A DNA stretch of 64,000 nucleotides. It comes from Zingiber officinale (taxonomy: Eukaryota > Streptophyta > Magnoliopsida > Zingiberales > Zingiberaceae). The stretch is taken from assembly GCF_018446385.1 (NCBI RefSeq), contig NC_055999.1, forward strand, positions 84,424,281 through 84,488,280, written 5' to 3'. Each line of letters starts with the position of its first letter. Position 1 is the stretch's first letter. Shown here in pieces: positions 10,666 to 23,559 of this stretch. Position numbers and translations under genes: made by a program. The notes beneath the pieces were generated by a model, which was given only the letters and a program-made list of their open reading frames with translations, made no database searches and had not been told where the DNA came from.

Positions 10666-12695
10666 TCTCTGAATTTGCTATATTAAAGTGAATAAATACA
10701 GAAATTATCATCAATGAAAAAAATACTCCTTAGTGATCAATCTAATATAACATAATACGAAGCTCTACTTGCTAATATCAAGCAAATAATAAAGAAAAAG
10801 AACCAATTATATAAATAAAACTAATTAAATTAATTAATAAATATATTAATAAATTTAATCAATTTATTAAAAGAAAAAATAGTAGTTGATTCATACAGAT
10901 AATATCAAAAGAAAATATACCTACGGTAATGGTCATATCGATATCATGTGCTATATTCGAGAGAAGGGATGTCGTGCTTGTACTCATCGAGTTACTGTCG
11001 AACACCTGTATAGGACATGAATATAAAATATCATGTAAATGATAATGTAAATATCTTCAAGAAATTGAGAAATATTTTGTCGCCGAGAAAGAAGCTCAAT
11101 TGCTTGAAAGAAATTCATTCTAAAGATGAACATATCTACTCGAACCTAATGATGAAAAAAGAGGATTAAAATTAAAATCTTTCGCACCTACGACTCTACG
11201 AATAAGATGAAAAACAAAGGGGTGGAGGGACAACGACACTTGGGCTTTGTGGATAAGAGGAAAACTAAGGGGTAGGGGGCGTGGAGTTTATAAAATTTTA
11301 ATTTAATTAAAATTCCTAATAAATTAACATGTGTTTTGGAATTTTAATTAAACAAACTAAAAAATTTTAATTTAATGGAAAGTGCATGCGGAAAAACAGG
11401 AGATAATTAAGTGAAAAAGTATAGGGTTGATTTTTTTTAATTTTATTTTTCTAAAATTGGTGGGGCTAAAACTCATCCTAGCACCAAGGTAGCTCCGCCC
11501 ATTGGTTGATCCATGTATACTAATCTAGGGTTGTGGATCATGATGGTAAATATTGTCATATTGATGTTATTATCATGAACTGTCTTTCTCTTTATCTCAC
11601 ATTGTTCCTTTGTTCCCCGGACTAAAGCCTGCTCGGGTAACTTAAGACGTTATTCCACCCTTGTATCAATCCACTTCCAACTATTGTCAATCTCATATTA
11701 TACTTAACCGTGTAAAATCATGCTTCGTGAGTTACTCTAACACCACCTCAATATTTCTTATCTTACACCACCTCAATATTTCTTGTCTTGCTTCATGGAA
11801 TATTCTTCCAACTCCATCGGACATTCAAACCATTATGCGTATTAATTGACTCGGTCATACCATATATCTCATCAACACGAGCTCCATGTATCCTACTGAA
11901 TTTCTGCACAGCTTAACAAATAATAAATTTCCATAAATTAACTTAATTATGCAATATCTCAAAATGTAGTTTGACATTTAGTGAAGGAATAAAATATTCC
12001 AAAAAAGAAAAGAAATTCAAAGGGTTAAAGTACCTACATCAATAGCCATTCTTTAAGAGGATGTTCTAGTAATTATACCATAATGTCAATAAATGCAACT
12101 TCCCTCCAAAACTGAAAATATATAACTCAACAAAAGACCATTTGAGTTATAATTATTCGGGAAAAAGTAGTAAATGATGTCAGACAAATGCACAATCTCT
12201 CTATAATGAAGGAAAAATATCAATAAAAAATTGTGTTGACAATTTACCCATCTACTTTTGAGTATTACTTAAATCACACTAGATTTTATTTTATTTTTTA
12301 TAGGTAAATATGTGTTTATTAGTTAACAATTAGCAAATTCTAATCATAATCACAAGAAAAAGAAAAAGCCTAGTGTTCAAATATTTTTGTCTTCCATTCA
12401 TCACCGGCGGTTCGGTCCATAAAAGTTTTTGATCATCGGATAAATTCGAAAAAGCACACCACATAAAATAATCTAGCACTATGAGTGTTTATCAATTAAG
12501 AATTTGAAAATAAATAAACTGATAATTTATTCTCGCACATTATTTTTTCATTTAACTGAAAAAAAATAATTTTATAATGATTTTATCAAATGACGATTTA
12601 TCCGTTAGGAAAGTTAATTTCGAACACGGTTTTGGAAGCGACTTAAAATAGTCCGGCCCGGTCTATCGGTACACTCGGCGGTCTATTTACTCATC
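10666..12695. other. AT-rich intergenic DNA
   Basis: I see no gene here. There is a small direct duplication (ACCACCTCAATATTTCTT twice, about 11742-11785). The last few hundred bases lead into the DUF538 gene promoter. Confidence 0.6.
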
Positions 12696-12703
12696 TATAA
12701 ATA
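12696..12703 (+). promoter_or_regulatory. TATA box of the DUF538 gene
   Basis: TATAAATA lies 162-169 bp upstream of the start codon, leaving a plausible 5' leader of about 130 bases that is rich in CT runs near 12778-12815. Confidence 0.65.
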
Positions 12704-12864
12704 GGGAGGAGCTTTTGTAGGTAATTTAATCACGCCCCAATTGGAAAAATAAAAACAAACACAGGATATTCGTCGCCCTTTCTCTCTTCTTTTTCTTCCT
12801 CGTCGATTTCTTCCCAAAGCGAGGAAGAAATAGGGTTTCCATTTCAAGGGATAGGAAGGAGGAG

Positions 12865-15037
12865 ATGGATCAGATGATGGGCTCGGTTGGAACCTACTGG
12901 TTCAGCAAGCAAGCCGGCAAAGAGTTTTCCTCCGTCGGTGGCGACATCAATGTAAGTTTTCGCAATCAGATGTGCTTTCGGATGAATTCTGCGTTACCTT
13001 CAGATCTGCATTGCTTTATTTCGATTTATTCAGATCGTTTCCTATTCGGAAAGTTGATGTTGAATTGAAACATCGTTGATCTTGTTCAATAAATTTATAA
13101 AGTTGTTTATTCAGAACCGATCTTATGTTACCTGGATTATTATGAAACGGGATGGAGTTTTCTCCAATAAAATATTTGAAGAAAAAATGTGCATTGTGTT
13201 TGTGCTACACGAGCAATGGGCATATCATATTTGCCCGCGAATGGGCATATCATCGTTAATCTATTATGGAATCCAAATTATCATCAAATATTGTGAGCAG
13301 CCTCACCGCTTCTTATTTATTGATCTCTAAAGTAGAAGTTTTTTTTATATTTTTCTTTAATTTTGAGCAAAAGAGCAGTCGATATGCTGCTTTTGTAGTT
13401 TGCAATTTGCTAATCTCTGTTCTTAGAAAGAGCTTATATTGTTTTATTTTGACATAATTGAGTTGTTAATGTGATGCAAACTTTGAAAGCCATTTTTTAA
13501 TCACTCATGACATCTTTTTTCTTCTTTTTGTGATCAGTCACTTTCCAACAGTGTTGAAGGAGGTGCAAAATGGCTGGTGAACAAAATCAAAGGTATCATC
13601 TGATCTTCAAGTTACCATTGCAATTCTTTGTCATTAATCATTCATGGGTGTTTATCTTTGCTATGGTATTTACAGTCTCTTAGGTATGGTAGATAAATCT
13701 CATACATTACTTCGAGCCACTATGGCGCACCGGGATGTAGGGTAAATCCTATTGACTACTAGTTGTTTATATAGTTACCAAAAACAGTAGTCATATTTTC
13801 AAAAATATTTATTTATCATCAAAATATCACCCTTCAAAGAATAAATTTTGAGTTTATTAAAAAAATAATAATATATTTGAAAGAAAAATGTTGAGGTTTA
13901 TGATGAGCCTTCAATATTTGTTTTAAAAATATATAAATATGATAATCTAAAGATTAGTTCTTTGAATTAATTTAAACCTGAATAAATTTTCTATAATAAA
14001 TATAAATTTATGGAAGAGCTTTTTATTCATATTTAGCAAATCCTTTTTTATATAATATGATTAAATAATATGTTTAAAAGTATGTATTTGTGTCTGAAAA
14101 AAACTATAGTATAATTAATATTGGATCAAAATATAATTTCTTTAAATATACATGTACATGTGGATAACATTTTGGAAGTGTTGAATGATCTAAACTTCTG
14201 AATTTTCATGCACAAGATTTCTTAATATTTCACTGTTGGGATTTGGTGAGCTTTGTGGATTACTTACACAAACTACACTACATCGAAAAAGAAACACATC
14301 CTTTTTCTAGTACTTCCTGGTTTCTTCTCTCCTATTTTTTATGTATATGATTTTACTCAGATGTGGACTTGTTATTGTCAAAATCTTCCTTGAGTTATTC
14401 AGTTAATTCATGATTCCCCAATACTTTCTATTTGAGGATCGACAAGTTCTCAATGGCTCATGATACTTTATAGTCCATGAAAATACTTCTCTGGTAAAAT
14501 ACGAAACTTAATCTGTTTTTTTTTTCCATTCACTCTGATCATTCTATTGAAAAAACTAACATATAACCAATAACCAGTGCTTTAGATATGAGATTTTATT
14601 GAATGATTGTATCTTGGCTAATAGAAATTGAGTTTTAGTCATAATTTTTAATGCTTGCTCCAGGAAAGATGCAGAAACCGCTGCCTGAACTGTTAAAAGA
14701 ATATGATATGCCGATCGGCCTATTCCCAGAGGATGCCACTAACTACGAGTTCAATGACCAGACTAAGAAGCTGACAGTATTCATACCTTCTGTATGTGAA
14801 GTAGAGTACAAGGATTCATCAGTTGTGCGGTTTTTCACAGAAGTGAACGGATACTTGGAGAAGGGAAAGCTGATAGAAATCGAGGGAATAAAAACCAAGG
14901 TCTTGCTGCTTTGGGTAAAAGTATCTTGCATCTCCACTGAAGGACCCAAGCTCAATTTCACTGTTGGGTTGAACAAATCCAGGAGCCGAGATGTGTATGA
15001 AGTAGTCAGACGTGGGATTCTCGTTGACAAATTTTAA
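12865..15037 (+). CDS. DUF538 family protein, three exons, 171 aa
   Basis: Exons are 12865-12951, 13538-13592 and 14664-15037. All introns are GT-AG and the phases join (87 + 55 + 374 nt = 171 codons plus stop). The product opens with a GSVGTYWFSKQAGKEF-type segment. It continues through KPLPELLKEYDMPIGLFP, YEF, a TKKLTVFIPSVCEVEYKDSSVVRF strand-rich core and an EGIKTKVLLLWVKV segment, ending VDKF, the full DUF538 layout at the usual length. DUF538 proteins are small plant proteins, some stress-induced; their biochemical role is not settled, so none is assigned. There is no signal peptide or membrane segment. The start is fixed by the first ATG after the TATA box and by family alignment. Confidence 0.92.
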
Positions 15038-15871
15038 GCAATGTCGGGAACGTGTTCTCATTTGGATGGATTGTGGGCTGCAAAACCACAAAGTTAATCA
15101 AGTGTAACAAACTAAATGTGTTGATGAGTCATATAACAACTCTTTATTCTACACTATAAGGGTGTTGCTGAGCACCAAAACATTTTTTTATTTTTTTAAA
15201 CATCATTGTTTTATCTTCATTATTAGTTTCTGTTTTAAATTATTTGCATTTTTTTTTTGTCAATGGTGATCGAGAAAAATTATAGGCGCAGATAAGTCTA
15301 TGATTTTATGAGTGATGGTTTGTGTGAACCTGGTGAATCTATATTCAAGTTTGTCATTGGATGACTATTTTTCATCATATGGACAGTATCTTAAAGCTTT
15401 GCAATATTTTTTACTCGTAAAATCATTGCATCATTAACCGTTACAAGATTAAGACTTTGAGAATTTTTCCCTTTTATACATTAATTCTTACAGGTTTTCT
15501 TTGCTGATTCATACTCACCTCAACTACGGGATGTGATTCACACAGAAAAGTCTTACATACCATGAGCTTAAAAAACCACAATTACTCAAGGATGTTCATT
15601 TTGCATTTCTATTGGTATTGCAGCAAGTTATAGTAACTAGATTAACCTACTTGAAGCATAATTAGATGAATTAATCTTATTAAGGACTCAAAAACTAATT
15701 TAGTAAATACTAGAACAATTAGTGAAAGACAATCCTAGAATTAAATAAGGAGATTTTTCTGTCTGTGAATTTGAACTGATTTAAAACTTGGTGTTATGGT
15801 AGAGTTCCATTTTAAGCATTGTTGACTAAATTTAAAACCATCTTCTTATGGAACATTTCTGTTATTATATG
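15038..15871. other. 3' UTR and intergenic DNA
   Basis: AT-rich with T runs (for example about 15180-15200 and 15250-15260). No coding exon was found; I specifically looked for a first TIM22 exon and did not see one. Confidence 0.6.
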
Positions 15872-16072
15872 GTCCCCTCGGATGGGTCTAGTGACTAGCG
15901 CATGAGGTATTGTCATCATGAGATCCGGGGTTCGAATCTCAGTAAAATCGAGGTAAATATCTTCCTTATGTGCTAGTCACTGTTCCAAAGACTAGTAGCC
16001 GTCTGTGATTTACCTTCTCCGTGTTAATCTTGGGACAGGTTGACGGAGATGCTGGGCGAACGTAATGCCACC
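15872..16072 (+). mobile_element. tRNA-derived SINE (201 bp)
   Basis: The 5' half resembles a tRNA gene: an A-box-like stretch near 15889-15900 and a clear B box GGTTCGAATCT at 15929-15939. The 3' half is unrelated. The unit is flanked by 17-bp direct repeats (15855-15871 and 16073-16089, two mismatches), the mark of target-primed insertion. It ends just before the first TIM22-like exon. I do not assign a named family. Confidence 0.8.
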
Positions 16073-16403
16073 ATTTCTATGATTATATGAATATTATTAT
16101 TTGGATTTTTTTTTCCTGATGAGAGACAGGTACTCTAAGAGACAAGTACTCTACGTTGGCCTTTCAGGTGGTGGACCAGTGTGCTTCATGGGCATGTTTC
16201 TTGGGGCTCTGGGTAACCCTATAATGCAAGAGGAAATGACTACCAAATTCCAAGCAAAACAAATGGGTCGGTGAAGTATTAGTTCTGCAAAGGCATTTGG
16301 TATCATGGGTCCCATCTCTTCAGCTGCTGAATGTATTATTAAAGGCAAGTAAATCAAAATAAATAGTCTATATGTTTTTTCTGGTTAGCTTGAATTGAAC
16401 GGG

Positions 16404-17904
16404 TGTTAGTGTAATTTGTACAAATGGTGTAATTCAAATTTTGATAAATAATAAGTGAATTAAGTTAGGTGTTATTATGATCTAATATATGTGCTGAGTG
16501 TGCAGGATTGACTAACTTGACAGGTAGTTCGGTCGGGATGTTTGATTTCCGATTGATAATCGAGATATTCGATTCTCGATTAGAAGGAAGTCCAGTCAGG
16601 ATCTTCGATTCCCGATTGGTATTTAGGATGTTTGATTCCCGATTAGAAGGAAGTCCAGTTGGGATGTTTGATTTCCGATTGATAATCGAGATGTTTGATT
16701 CCCGATTAGAAGGAAGTCCAATCAGGATGTTCGATTTCCGATTGGTAGTCAAGATGTTTGATTCCCGATTAGAAGAAAGTCCAGTCGGGATGTTTGATTC
16801 CCAATTGGCTGAAGTCCGGATGTGTGATTTCGGAAGGAAGATCAGGATGTTTGATTCTTGAAGTCCAGATGTGCGATTTCAGAAGGAAGATCGGGATGTT
16901 TGATTTCCGATGGGTTCACTCGACATTGGGTAAGTGAAGGTAAGTTACTAGAGGAGAGTGACTAATTGAGGGCGCGCCCTGATTGAGGGGTAGCAGGCGT
17001 CGATTTAATTTAGATCCATTTTAGAAACCTAAATTGAGACCCTAACTGGATCCTGGTCTAGAAGACAGGGTCTAAGTTATAAATTAATCATATTATTGTT
17101 ATGCTAATCTTGTCTTGCAAGTTAGATTATTGTTATGTTGAACTAATCTAACTTGCAGGGCAAAAGGAGCAAAAATGCCTCGGGTGAACAGTATTCGAGG
17201 TGCCTTCAAGCATTGGAAGGTACCTTCATATTGTTCACGGAAGGCACCTTCGATGCTATAGAAGGCGCCTTCCGATGGATAAATTTTAAACTTCATCGCA
17301 GATAAGGAGCGAGCTATTCAGGATCAGATTTCTCACATTGGAGACGTCTTCAAAGCTATGGAAGGTGTCTCCCACACTCTTTATAAGGGTGTCTCGCCCA
17401 AGGCTTTGTACACAACTTCCATACGAGCTTCTACACGTCCGATAGGATTTCTAACTACTCCGGCTTGTTGTTGCTGTCCTGCTATGACTCTACTACGCCC
17501 AACTGCCACCGAGAAGCCTTCTAAACACCGAGCTAGAGTCGATCAACTACAAACAGTGTTTAACAAAATTAATTACTGTATTTAATTTCTACAAATGAGA
17601 AGTGTAGCGTGTTACACTTTTTTGACTCTTTTTGTACTCGATTCGCTCTTCTGGTAGTTCCAGAAGAGGTTTTTAATGGATTATCCATCGATAGGTCTGC
17701 GGGACATGAGTCTTGGAGTAGGAGTCACCGAAGACTCCAAACAAAGTAAAACTGATTGCGTGTTTTTTTTTGCTTACTTTTTTTCTATTTCGCTTTAGTA
17801 CTTAATTTTCCACCGCACACTTAATTTTATAAATTCCAAAAGAACAAGTTTTTGAAAATCACGTGATTCACACCCCCCCCCCTCACGTGCGTCTCGATCC
17901 AACA
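16404..17904 (+). repeat. 5' LTR of C1
   Basis: A 1501-bp LTR starting TGTTAGTG and ending CCAACA. It contains a tandem hairpin-type array (16520-16910), inverted GGAAGG..CGCCTTCC-like words at 17190-17275, a TATA box (TTTATAAG, 17380-17387) and R-U5. It is clearly related to the C2 LTRs but distinct. Confidence 0.85.
16520..16910 (+). repeat. tandem hairpin array in C1 LTR
   Basis: Repeats of TCGGGATGTTTGATTCCCGA-like modules, in which TCGGGA pairs with TCCCGA, linked by GAAGGAAGTCCAGTC spacers. A composite period near 63 bp is visible. The array creates a spurious 117-codon frame. The counterpart in the 3' LTR is 45900-46180. Confidence 0.8.
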
Positions 17905-17921
17905 AGCGGTATCAAAGTAGG
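17905..17921 (+). other. degenerate primer binding site of C1
   Basis: AGCGGTATCAAAGTAGG stands where AGTGGTATCAGAGCG is expected. The changes are transitions, in keeping with the age of the element. Confidence 0.7.
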
Positions 17922-19007
17922 TTCTGCTCTGAATTGGTACAACCACCAATCAAGTCGGGGGAACCGTTGTTTTTTCGGATTTCTATTTTTCATAGCTTAT
18001 TTGAATTGATAAAATTTATCTCTTCAAATAATTCTTTCTTGTTCGATTTTTACTCAAAATTGGTGCAGTAACACTCGAGTCATCGACATATTTATTTTTC
18101 TCAAATACTACTATCCAAAACCAAGTCTTGGTACCTCCTTCTAGTTTTCTTTTCAGTAATCAAATGGCCTAACTTGAGGGATTTAGCACTGCTCGTCCTC
18201 CTCTCTTCAATAGAAATGACTTTTTGTACTGAAAGAAAAGGATGAAAATTTACTTGAAGATGAACATCGATCTATGGTTCACCATATAAGGGTACCGGGC
18301 ACCTGTAGATGAAGCAACAAAAGTACCACTCGATCCAAAAAGATGGAGTCTAGAAGATAAAAAGAAAGCCTAAATCGACTCCAAAGCGTTGAACACAATC
18401 CAGTGCAGACTCATAGAAGAAGAATTCAATCGAGTCAGCCCGCACGAGAATGTAAAGGAGTTATGGGACAAACTAGTCGAGCTACACGAAGGAACTCCCG
18501 ATTCAAAGGTAACGAAATTCTACCTACTTCTTAATTCATTATTCAACATTAAAATGAATGACGATGATACAACGAATCAATTCCATGCTCGAATCAAGGA
18601 CATCCTCAATTACCTTTACCTAATTGGACACCAGCTCAAAAATCGTGACGTAATAAGGTACGCTCTTAACTCGTTCCCTCAAAACGCATTGTGGGCATCA
18701 ATCAAAGATGCCTATAAAGTTTCGAGGAACTTCTCCAAGTTAAAATTAGATGAACTGTTTTGCGAACTTAAACTGTACGAACAAACTAATGCCTCAAAGA
18801 TTGAGAAAGGAATTGTATTTCTTGCAGAGACTTCGAAGGGAGCCAAACCCGAAACAGAAACTGAACTCGAGTCAGAATTAGACGAAGAAGAGCAACTAGT
18901 GAACATGATAAGGAAGATGTTCATTAGACACAAAAAAAAAACTTCACTAACTGTGATATGAAGAAGATGTCCAAGTCGACATCCAACAATCCAAAAGTGA
19001 ACATCAC

Positions 19008-19015
19008 GTGCTACG
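19008..19015. other. target-site duplication of the hAT element (left copy)
   Basis: GTGCTACG is repeated perfectly at 21961-21968, the 8-bp length that defines hAT insertions. Confidence 0.9.
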
Positions 19016-21960
19016 TAGACCTGAACATGGTTCGGAACCGACGGTTCGACAGTTCAGAACGGCCGATTCGACGGTTCCAGGCAGGTCGACCCTTAATCTT
19101 AACTATCCAAGACGGTTACGGTTCACGGTTCAGAACCGTCGGTTCACGGTTCGGTTCACGATTCGTCATAGTTCGCCGTGGTTCAAGATTATTATGTTAA
19201 AAAAATTATAAATTATAAATTAAAAATTAAACATTACAAATTACAAATTAAAATTTATTGGAAAAAAGGGTTTGCACTTATTTAAGTTGCCTACGTATCC
19301 CCTTAGGGGAATCAAAGCACACGTAATTCTTTTACATTTTTATTCTTTTACATTTTCACTCACTTTCATTTCCCGTTCCTGTCATATTCGTTCCTTAAGT
19401 ATCAAAATCTTCAACTTTATCATTTTAAAGTTGCATTCCTTGGATTATTTTCTCCGCTCTAGTCCAATCGTCCAGTAATGCTTGAGCTTCCAATGAGTCG
19501 GGAGATAAAGTTGATCGTCGTTCATCTATTATGTTGCCGCCGGCACTGAACGTCTGCTCCATAGTAACAGTTGACACTGGACAAGCTAAAATTTCTTTGA
19601 CGATTACGGAGAGGACGGGAGAGCTTTGAGCCTTCTGTGACCACCATTTTAAGATATCGAAATTTTCGCTATCTGCTTCATTAAAATCAAAAGAAGTCAT
19701 AAAATAATTCTCAAGTTCCTGTGGATCCTCGTGGACGTTTTGTCCGTTCTTTTAATAAAAGTTGTACTTTTGTAAGTTTTAAATTACTACTGATAGTTTG
19801 TTGTATTTCAGAAATATTAATTTGTGTTCTATATTTTGCATAATATTGATTATAGATATCATATAAATAAATTCTAACATTATATATAATATTAACTGAA
19901 TCAGGAGAAGAAGAATCTTTAATTGGAATTAAAGCGTCGTAATATAAAGTTAACATTTCTTGTAAAACTTTTAATTTAAATCTAAGATCTAAAGCAAATG
20001 CAATTAAATAAATTTCAGGAATAAAATAAAAATATTTTTCCCATTTAGTTTTCATAGTTAAGATGCAAGGAGATAAAAATTCATTATTAATATGCTCATT
20101 TAAAACTAATACTATATTAGAAAAATTTTCTAAAACTAATTGAGCTGTGGGATAATAAACACCGAAAAGTTGTTCGATTGCATCGTTAAATACTTTTAAA
20201 TTTTCATAAATACTACTACAAATATTCCATTATTGTGAAAATAAATATATATTAGTATTATTATTTTGTGCAAAAAATGAACATAATAATTCTTTATATT
20301 CAAATGAATCTTGTAATAATTGGTATGTTGAATTCTAACGTGTTGGTACATCACGTGGAAATTTTTTAGGTCTCATTCCATTAGTTTTACAAAACCTACC
20401 CCATTGTTTCATTATAGATGGATGACCATAAATAAGAAATTATAATTTTAATTGGTTTAATATAACTTTCTAAAATTTTTAAACCATCTTGAACACATAA
20501 ATTTAAAACATGGCATACACAACGAATATGAAAAAAATAAACCACCAATAATAGGTTGACAAACAAATTTTAGATCATCTATACAAGCGGTATTGGAACT
20601 AGCATTATCTAATGATATTGAAAATATTATATGAGTTGAGTCGTATTCTTCTAAACTTAAACATAATAATTGTGCGATGTTATGAGCATTATGTGATTCA
20701 TCAAAAACTCTATAAGCTAACAATCATTTTTGGAGGTTCCAAGAGTTATCGATCCAATGGCAAGTCACACCCATATACGAATGTGTTTGCCAATGATCAC
20801 TCCAAATATCGGAACATAAAGAAACTTTATTATCTAATTTACTAAATTCATCAATTAAATTCTTTTTTTTTCTTGTTTTACTAATTTTTTAATTGTACGA
20901 GTAAGTGTAATTCTAGGAACACGTTTAGTACATGGATTAAGAGATTCTTTATAAAAATCTTAAAATGTGCATTTAGATCCAAAACTAAAAGAAACTTATT
21001 CTACGAAAACAAATTTAGCTAACGATTCTCTTAATTTATTATCCGAATATAAAAATAAACCGAAATCGGTACTACCGCTAGTTGAAGAAAATCTTGATAA
21101 TTGTGTTTGACAACGGTCGAGTCCAAATTCCGTCGGGTGCTTAATTTCTATATGTCGTTTCAACGACCCATAGCTGTCGCCGGCTTGGAATTTGTAGGAA
21201 GCATTGCAGTGCTTACATTTTGCACGCATTTCTCCCGATAGAAGAGTGACATTCTCAAAATGTTTAGTGAAAATAGAAGACTTTAGAGGAGGAAGTTCCC
21301 GAACCTTAGAAGTAATTGCATCGGTACACTTCCTTGTGTTTCAGGTGTTGGATTCAGAAGATGCTCAATCTCATCATCAGTGGATTGAATGTTAGGGTCC
21401 TCCTCCCGCGGATTCATTATTTCCTTTCCCTTCCGAGCTCGAGATGACGCACTCCGCGACCTCCTTCCATTGTAATTAAAAATTGGAAACGAAAGCGTGT
21501 AGAGAATACGAAATTGAGATTAAGAATAGAGAAGATGTGTGTGAAAATGATAAAATAAACTCTCTATTTATAGAGTTTTGATAGTAACAAACACTAAATT
21601 ATAGTCATTGATCAAAAAATGGTCAAATGATCCTAACCGTTGAAAAAAATACTCAAAAAACTCCCACCCTCTCCCAACGGCTATGAACCGTCGGTTAACC
21701 GGCGGTTCCAACGGCTTAGCCGGTAAAAAAAAACAAATGTTGAATCGGTGGTTAACCGACGGTCCGTCGGTTTTGCACCAATGGAACCGGAACCGGAACC
21801 GGCTCGGCAACTTGCCGGGCTGGTTCTGGTTCGACCTGGCGAACCGGGTCAACGGGTAACCGGCCCGTTGACTCGGTTACGGGACCGGGCCAAGTCCGGG
21901 CCAAACCCGGTTACGGGCCTGGGCTGGGTTCAGGCTAGACCCGGCCCGGGGTCGGGTCTA
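19016..21960 (-). mobile_element. hAT transposon, 2945 bp
   Basis: The ends form a short imperfect inverted repeat (TAGACCTGA left, TAGACCCGA read inward from the right) within GC-rich subterminal repeats of CGGTTC/GAACCG words. The 8-bp duplication is perfect. The transposase lies on the minus strand and is degenerate. Confidence 0.9.
19425..21229 (-). pseudogene. hAT transposase remnant
   Basis: Read on the minus strand, the pieces are in family order. First is a BED-type zinc finger (CKHCNASYKF...GSLKRHIEIKH) at about 21229-20996. Then comes a middle catalytic-like stretch (SLDNASSNTACIDDL) at about 20723-20457 and a DUF4413-like segment at 20055-19711. Last is the C-terminal hAT dimerisation region (WW, PVLSVIVKEILACPVSTV, EQTFSAGG, LSPDSLEAQALL) at 19700-19425. 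Stops and shifts separate the pieces. It would once have cut and pasted the element; it cannot now. Confidence 0.85.
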
Positions 21961-22165
21961 GTGCTACGGCTGCAACAAGAAGGGACACTTCAAACACGAA
22001 TGCCTGAATGAAGACAAGATCAAAAAGCAAAAGAAGGCACTAAAAGTGACTTAGGATGAGTCTTCCTCGGACGGATTGGGAACAAATGAACCAAAGCAAG
22101 CAAGTTACCTTGCATTGATGGCAATCGGAGGTGAAACAGATCAAGAAGACTAGTCAGAATATGAG

Positions 22166-22887
22166 TCAAGCAACAGATCTAGATTTGGTTGAGATGAACC
22201 AACTGCGGTAAAATTTAATTAAAATGATTTTTTTTAAAAATTATTTCATGCTTAAATAAGAAATTAACTAAAACTAAAGAACTCACTAAACTCCTCCTTA
22301 AGGAAAATAACATCCTTAAGGAACAACTAAACTTGATCTCATCAACTGACCAAGTTCAAAATAGAAAATCCACTCAAGTTATAAATATTGAGGAAGAAAA
22401 TTCTATCTTAAAAAGTCAAGTTGAAGAGTTAAAAGAACAACTGGAAAAGTTTACTTTAGGATCCAAGTATCTGAATATGATACTTGGATCCCAAAGAGCT
22501 ATGTATAATAAATCTGAACTTAGATATAAATCTAATTATACATTTAAATCATTTTTAATAATAACTTAAAACTCAAAATTAACTAAAACTTATGTTCCGA
22601 AAGCGTGCCTAACCACGTAAGTAGGACTCAATCAATACTATGTACCGAAAAATAAAGTTCACTGCATAAAACAAAATAAACCAAATAACTCACTATTAAT
22701 ATCAAAACCCAAATCTTCAAAAATAAACTTAAATCTAAAGAATAAAATCAAATCAAATAAATCAAAAAATAAACCTAAAATAAACACAAACAAAATCAAT
22801 CTAAGCTCAAACTATAACCAAGTCTATTACAACTATAAAACAAATCGACACAAGACTAAAATCTAAACCCATAGTCCAATAATTCAG
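22166..22887 (+). other. C1 gag C-terminal/spacer remnant
   Basis: An AT-rich stretch with a coiled-coil-like frame at 22333-22569 (EEENSILKSQVEELKEQLEKF). It resembles the coil after the knuckles in Sirevirus Gag proteins. Beyond it no frame is convincing. Confidence 0.5.
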
Positions 22888-23345
22888 GGTGAGGCTCTAA
22901 ACTAGTTGACACTTCCAAAACAATAACTTACCCGGCTGGGTAATTAGGACTAGCATAAATAGAGACAAAAGTTTAACTTGATAAATAGTACTGGAAAAGT
23001 TTCGGATGATAGTATGTTAGAGAAGCTCTACTTATGCATGTCTAGGAAGATATGGCTTCGACATGATGCATTTAGCTTAATGGAACTAACTGCAGTTACC
23101 CCTTACTAATCCTAACAGGCTAAACCAAAGTTTTGTATTAAGTTCAGTGGATAGGACTATTTAAAAAATTTCGAAGACATGATTATTCTAATGATGTCTA
23201 GGTGACTCACCACAACTTAGAAGTTTATCTAAAGAATACCTTTTTATTGAACCCAAAGTTAAACTTGAATCTAACACAAGTTAAACCAAACCTTGAAATT
23301 CAACCTAACTCATCTCACAAAATTATAGGATTCCTTGATTGAAAA
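22888..23345 (+). repeat. internal block conserved between C1 and C2
   Basis: This block aligns over its whole length with 41130-41600 of C2 (shared words include TGTCTAGGAAGATATG, CATTTAGCTTA, GTGACTCA). No long frame is shared. It lies between gag and the protease region in C1. Confidence 0.75.
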
Positions 23346-23495
23346 TATAGATCCGCTGAGATGAATAAAATTTAAAATTTAAATTCAATTTAATTTCAAT
23401 TCAAATTAAACTTAAATTAAATTTAAAATTCAAATTCAAATTCAAATTTAAAGTAAATTCAAACTTAAATTAAGATTCAAATTAAACCTAAATTA
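23346..23495. repeat. AAATT-rich low-complexity stretch
   Basis: Runs of AAATT/TTAAA words continue across the LINE insertion to about 35120. A similar stretch follows the conserved block in C2 (41600-41830). Confidence 0.7.
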
Positions 23496-23559
23496 AATTT
23501 ACATAAAATTCAACAACAACAACAACAACAACAATAACCAAGCCTTTTCCCACTAGGTG

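Larger units (their letters stand above)
18164..22165 (+). pseudogene. C1 gag, broken and split by a hAT transposon
   Basis: The frame from ATG 18164 matches copia Gag (PPLFN, DFLY, KKRMKIYLKMN) with in-frame stops at four early positions, all explicable by C-to-T or G-to-A changes. From 18389 it is open for 190 codons and includes KELWDKLVELHEGTPDSKV and the helical UBN2 region missing in the gag-only families. A run of ten A near 18935 shifts the frame. The hAT element lies inside the codons of the zinc knuckle. The rest of the knuckle (GCNKKGHFKHEC) resumes at 21969, followed by a linker with stops at about 22053 and 22151. Confidence 0.85.

Noticed and set aside
16508..16861. 117-codon frame with repeated GMFDSRLEGSP units
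   Set aside because: Translation of the C1 LTR tandem array; the sister LTR breaks it, and no start context or relatives support a gene.
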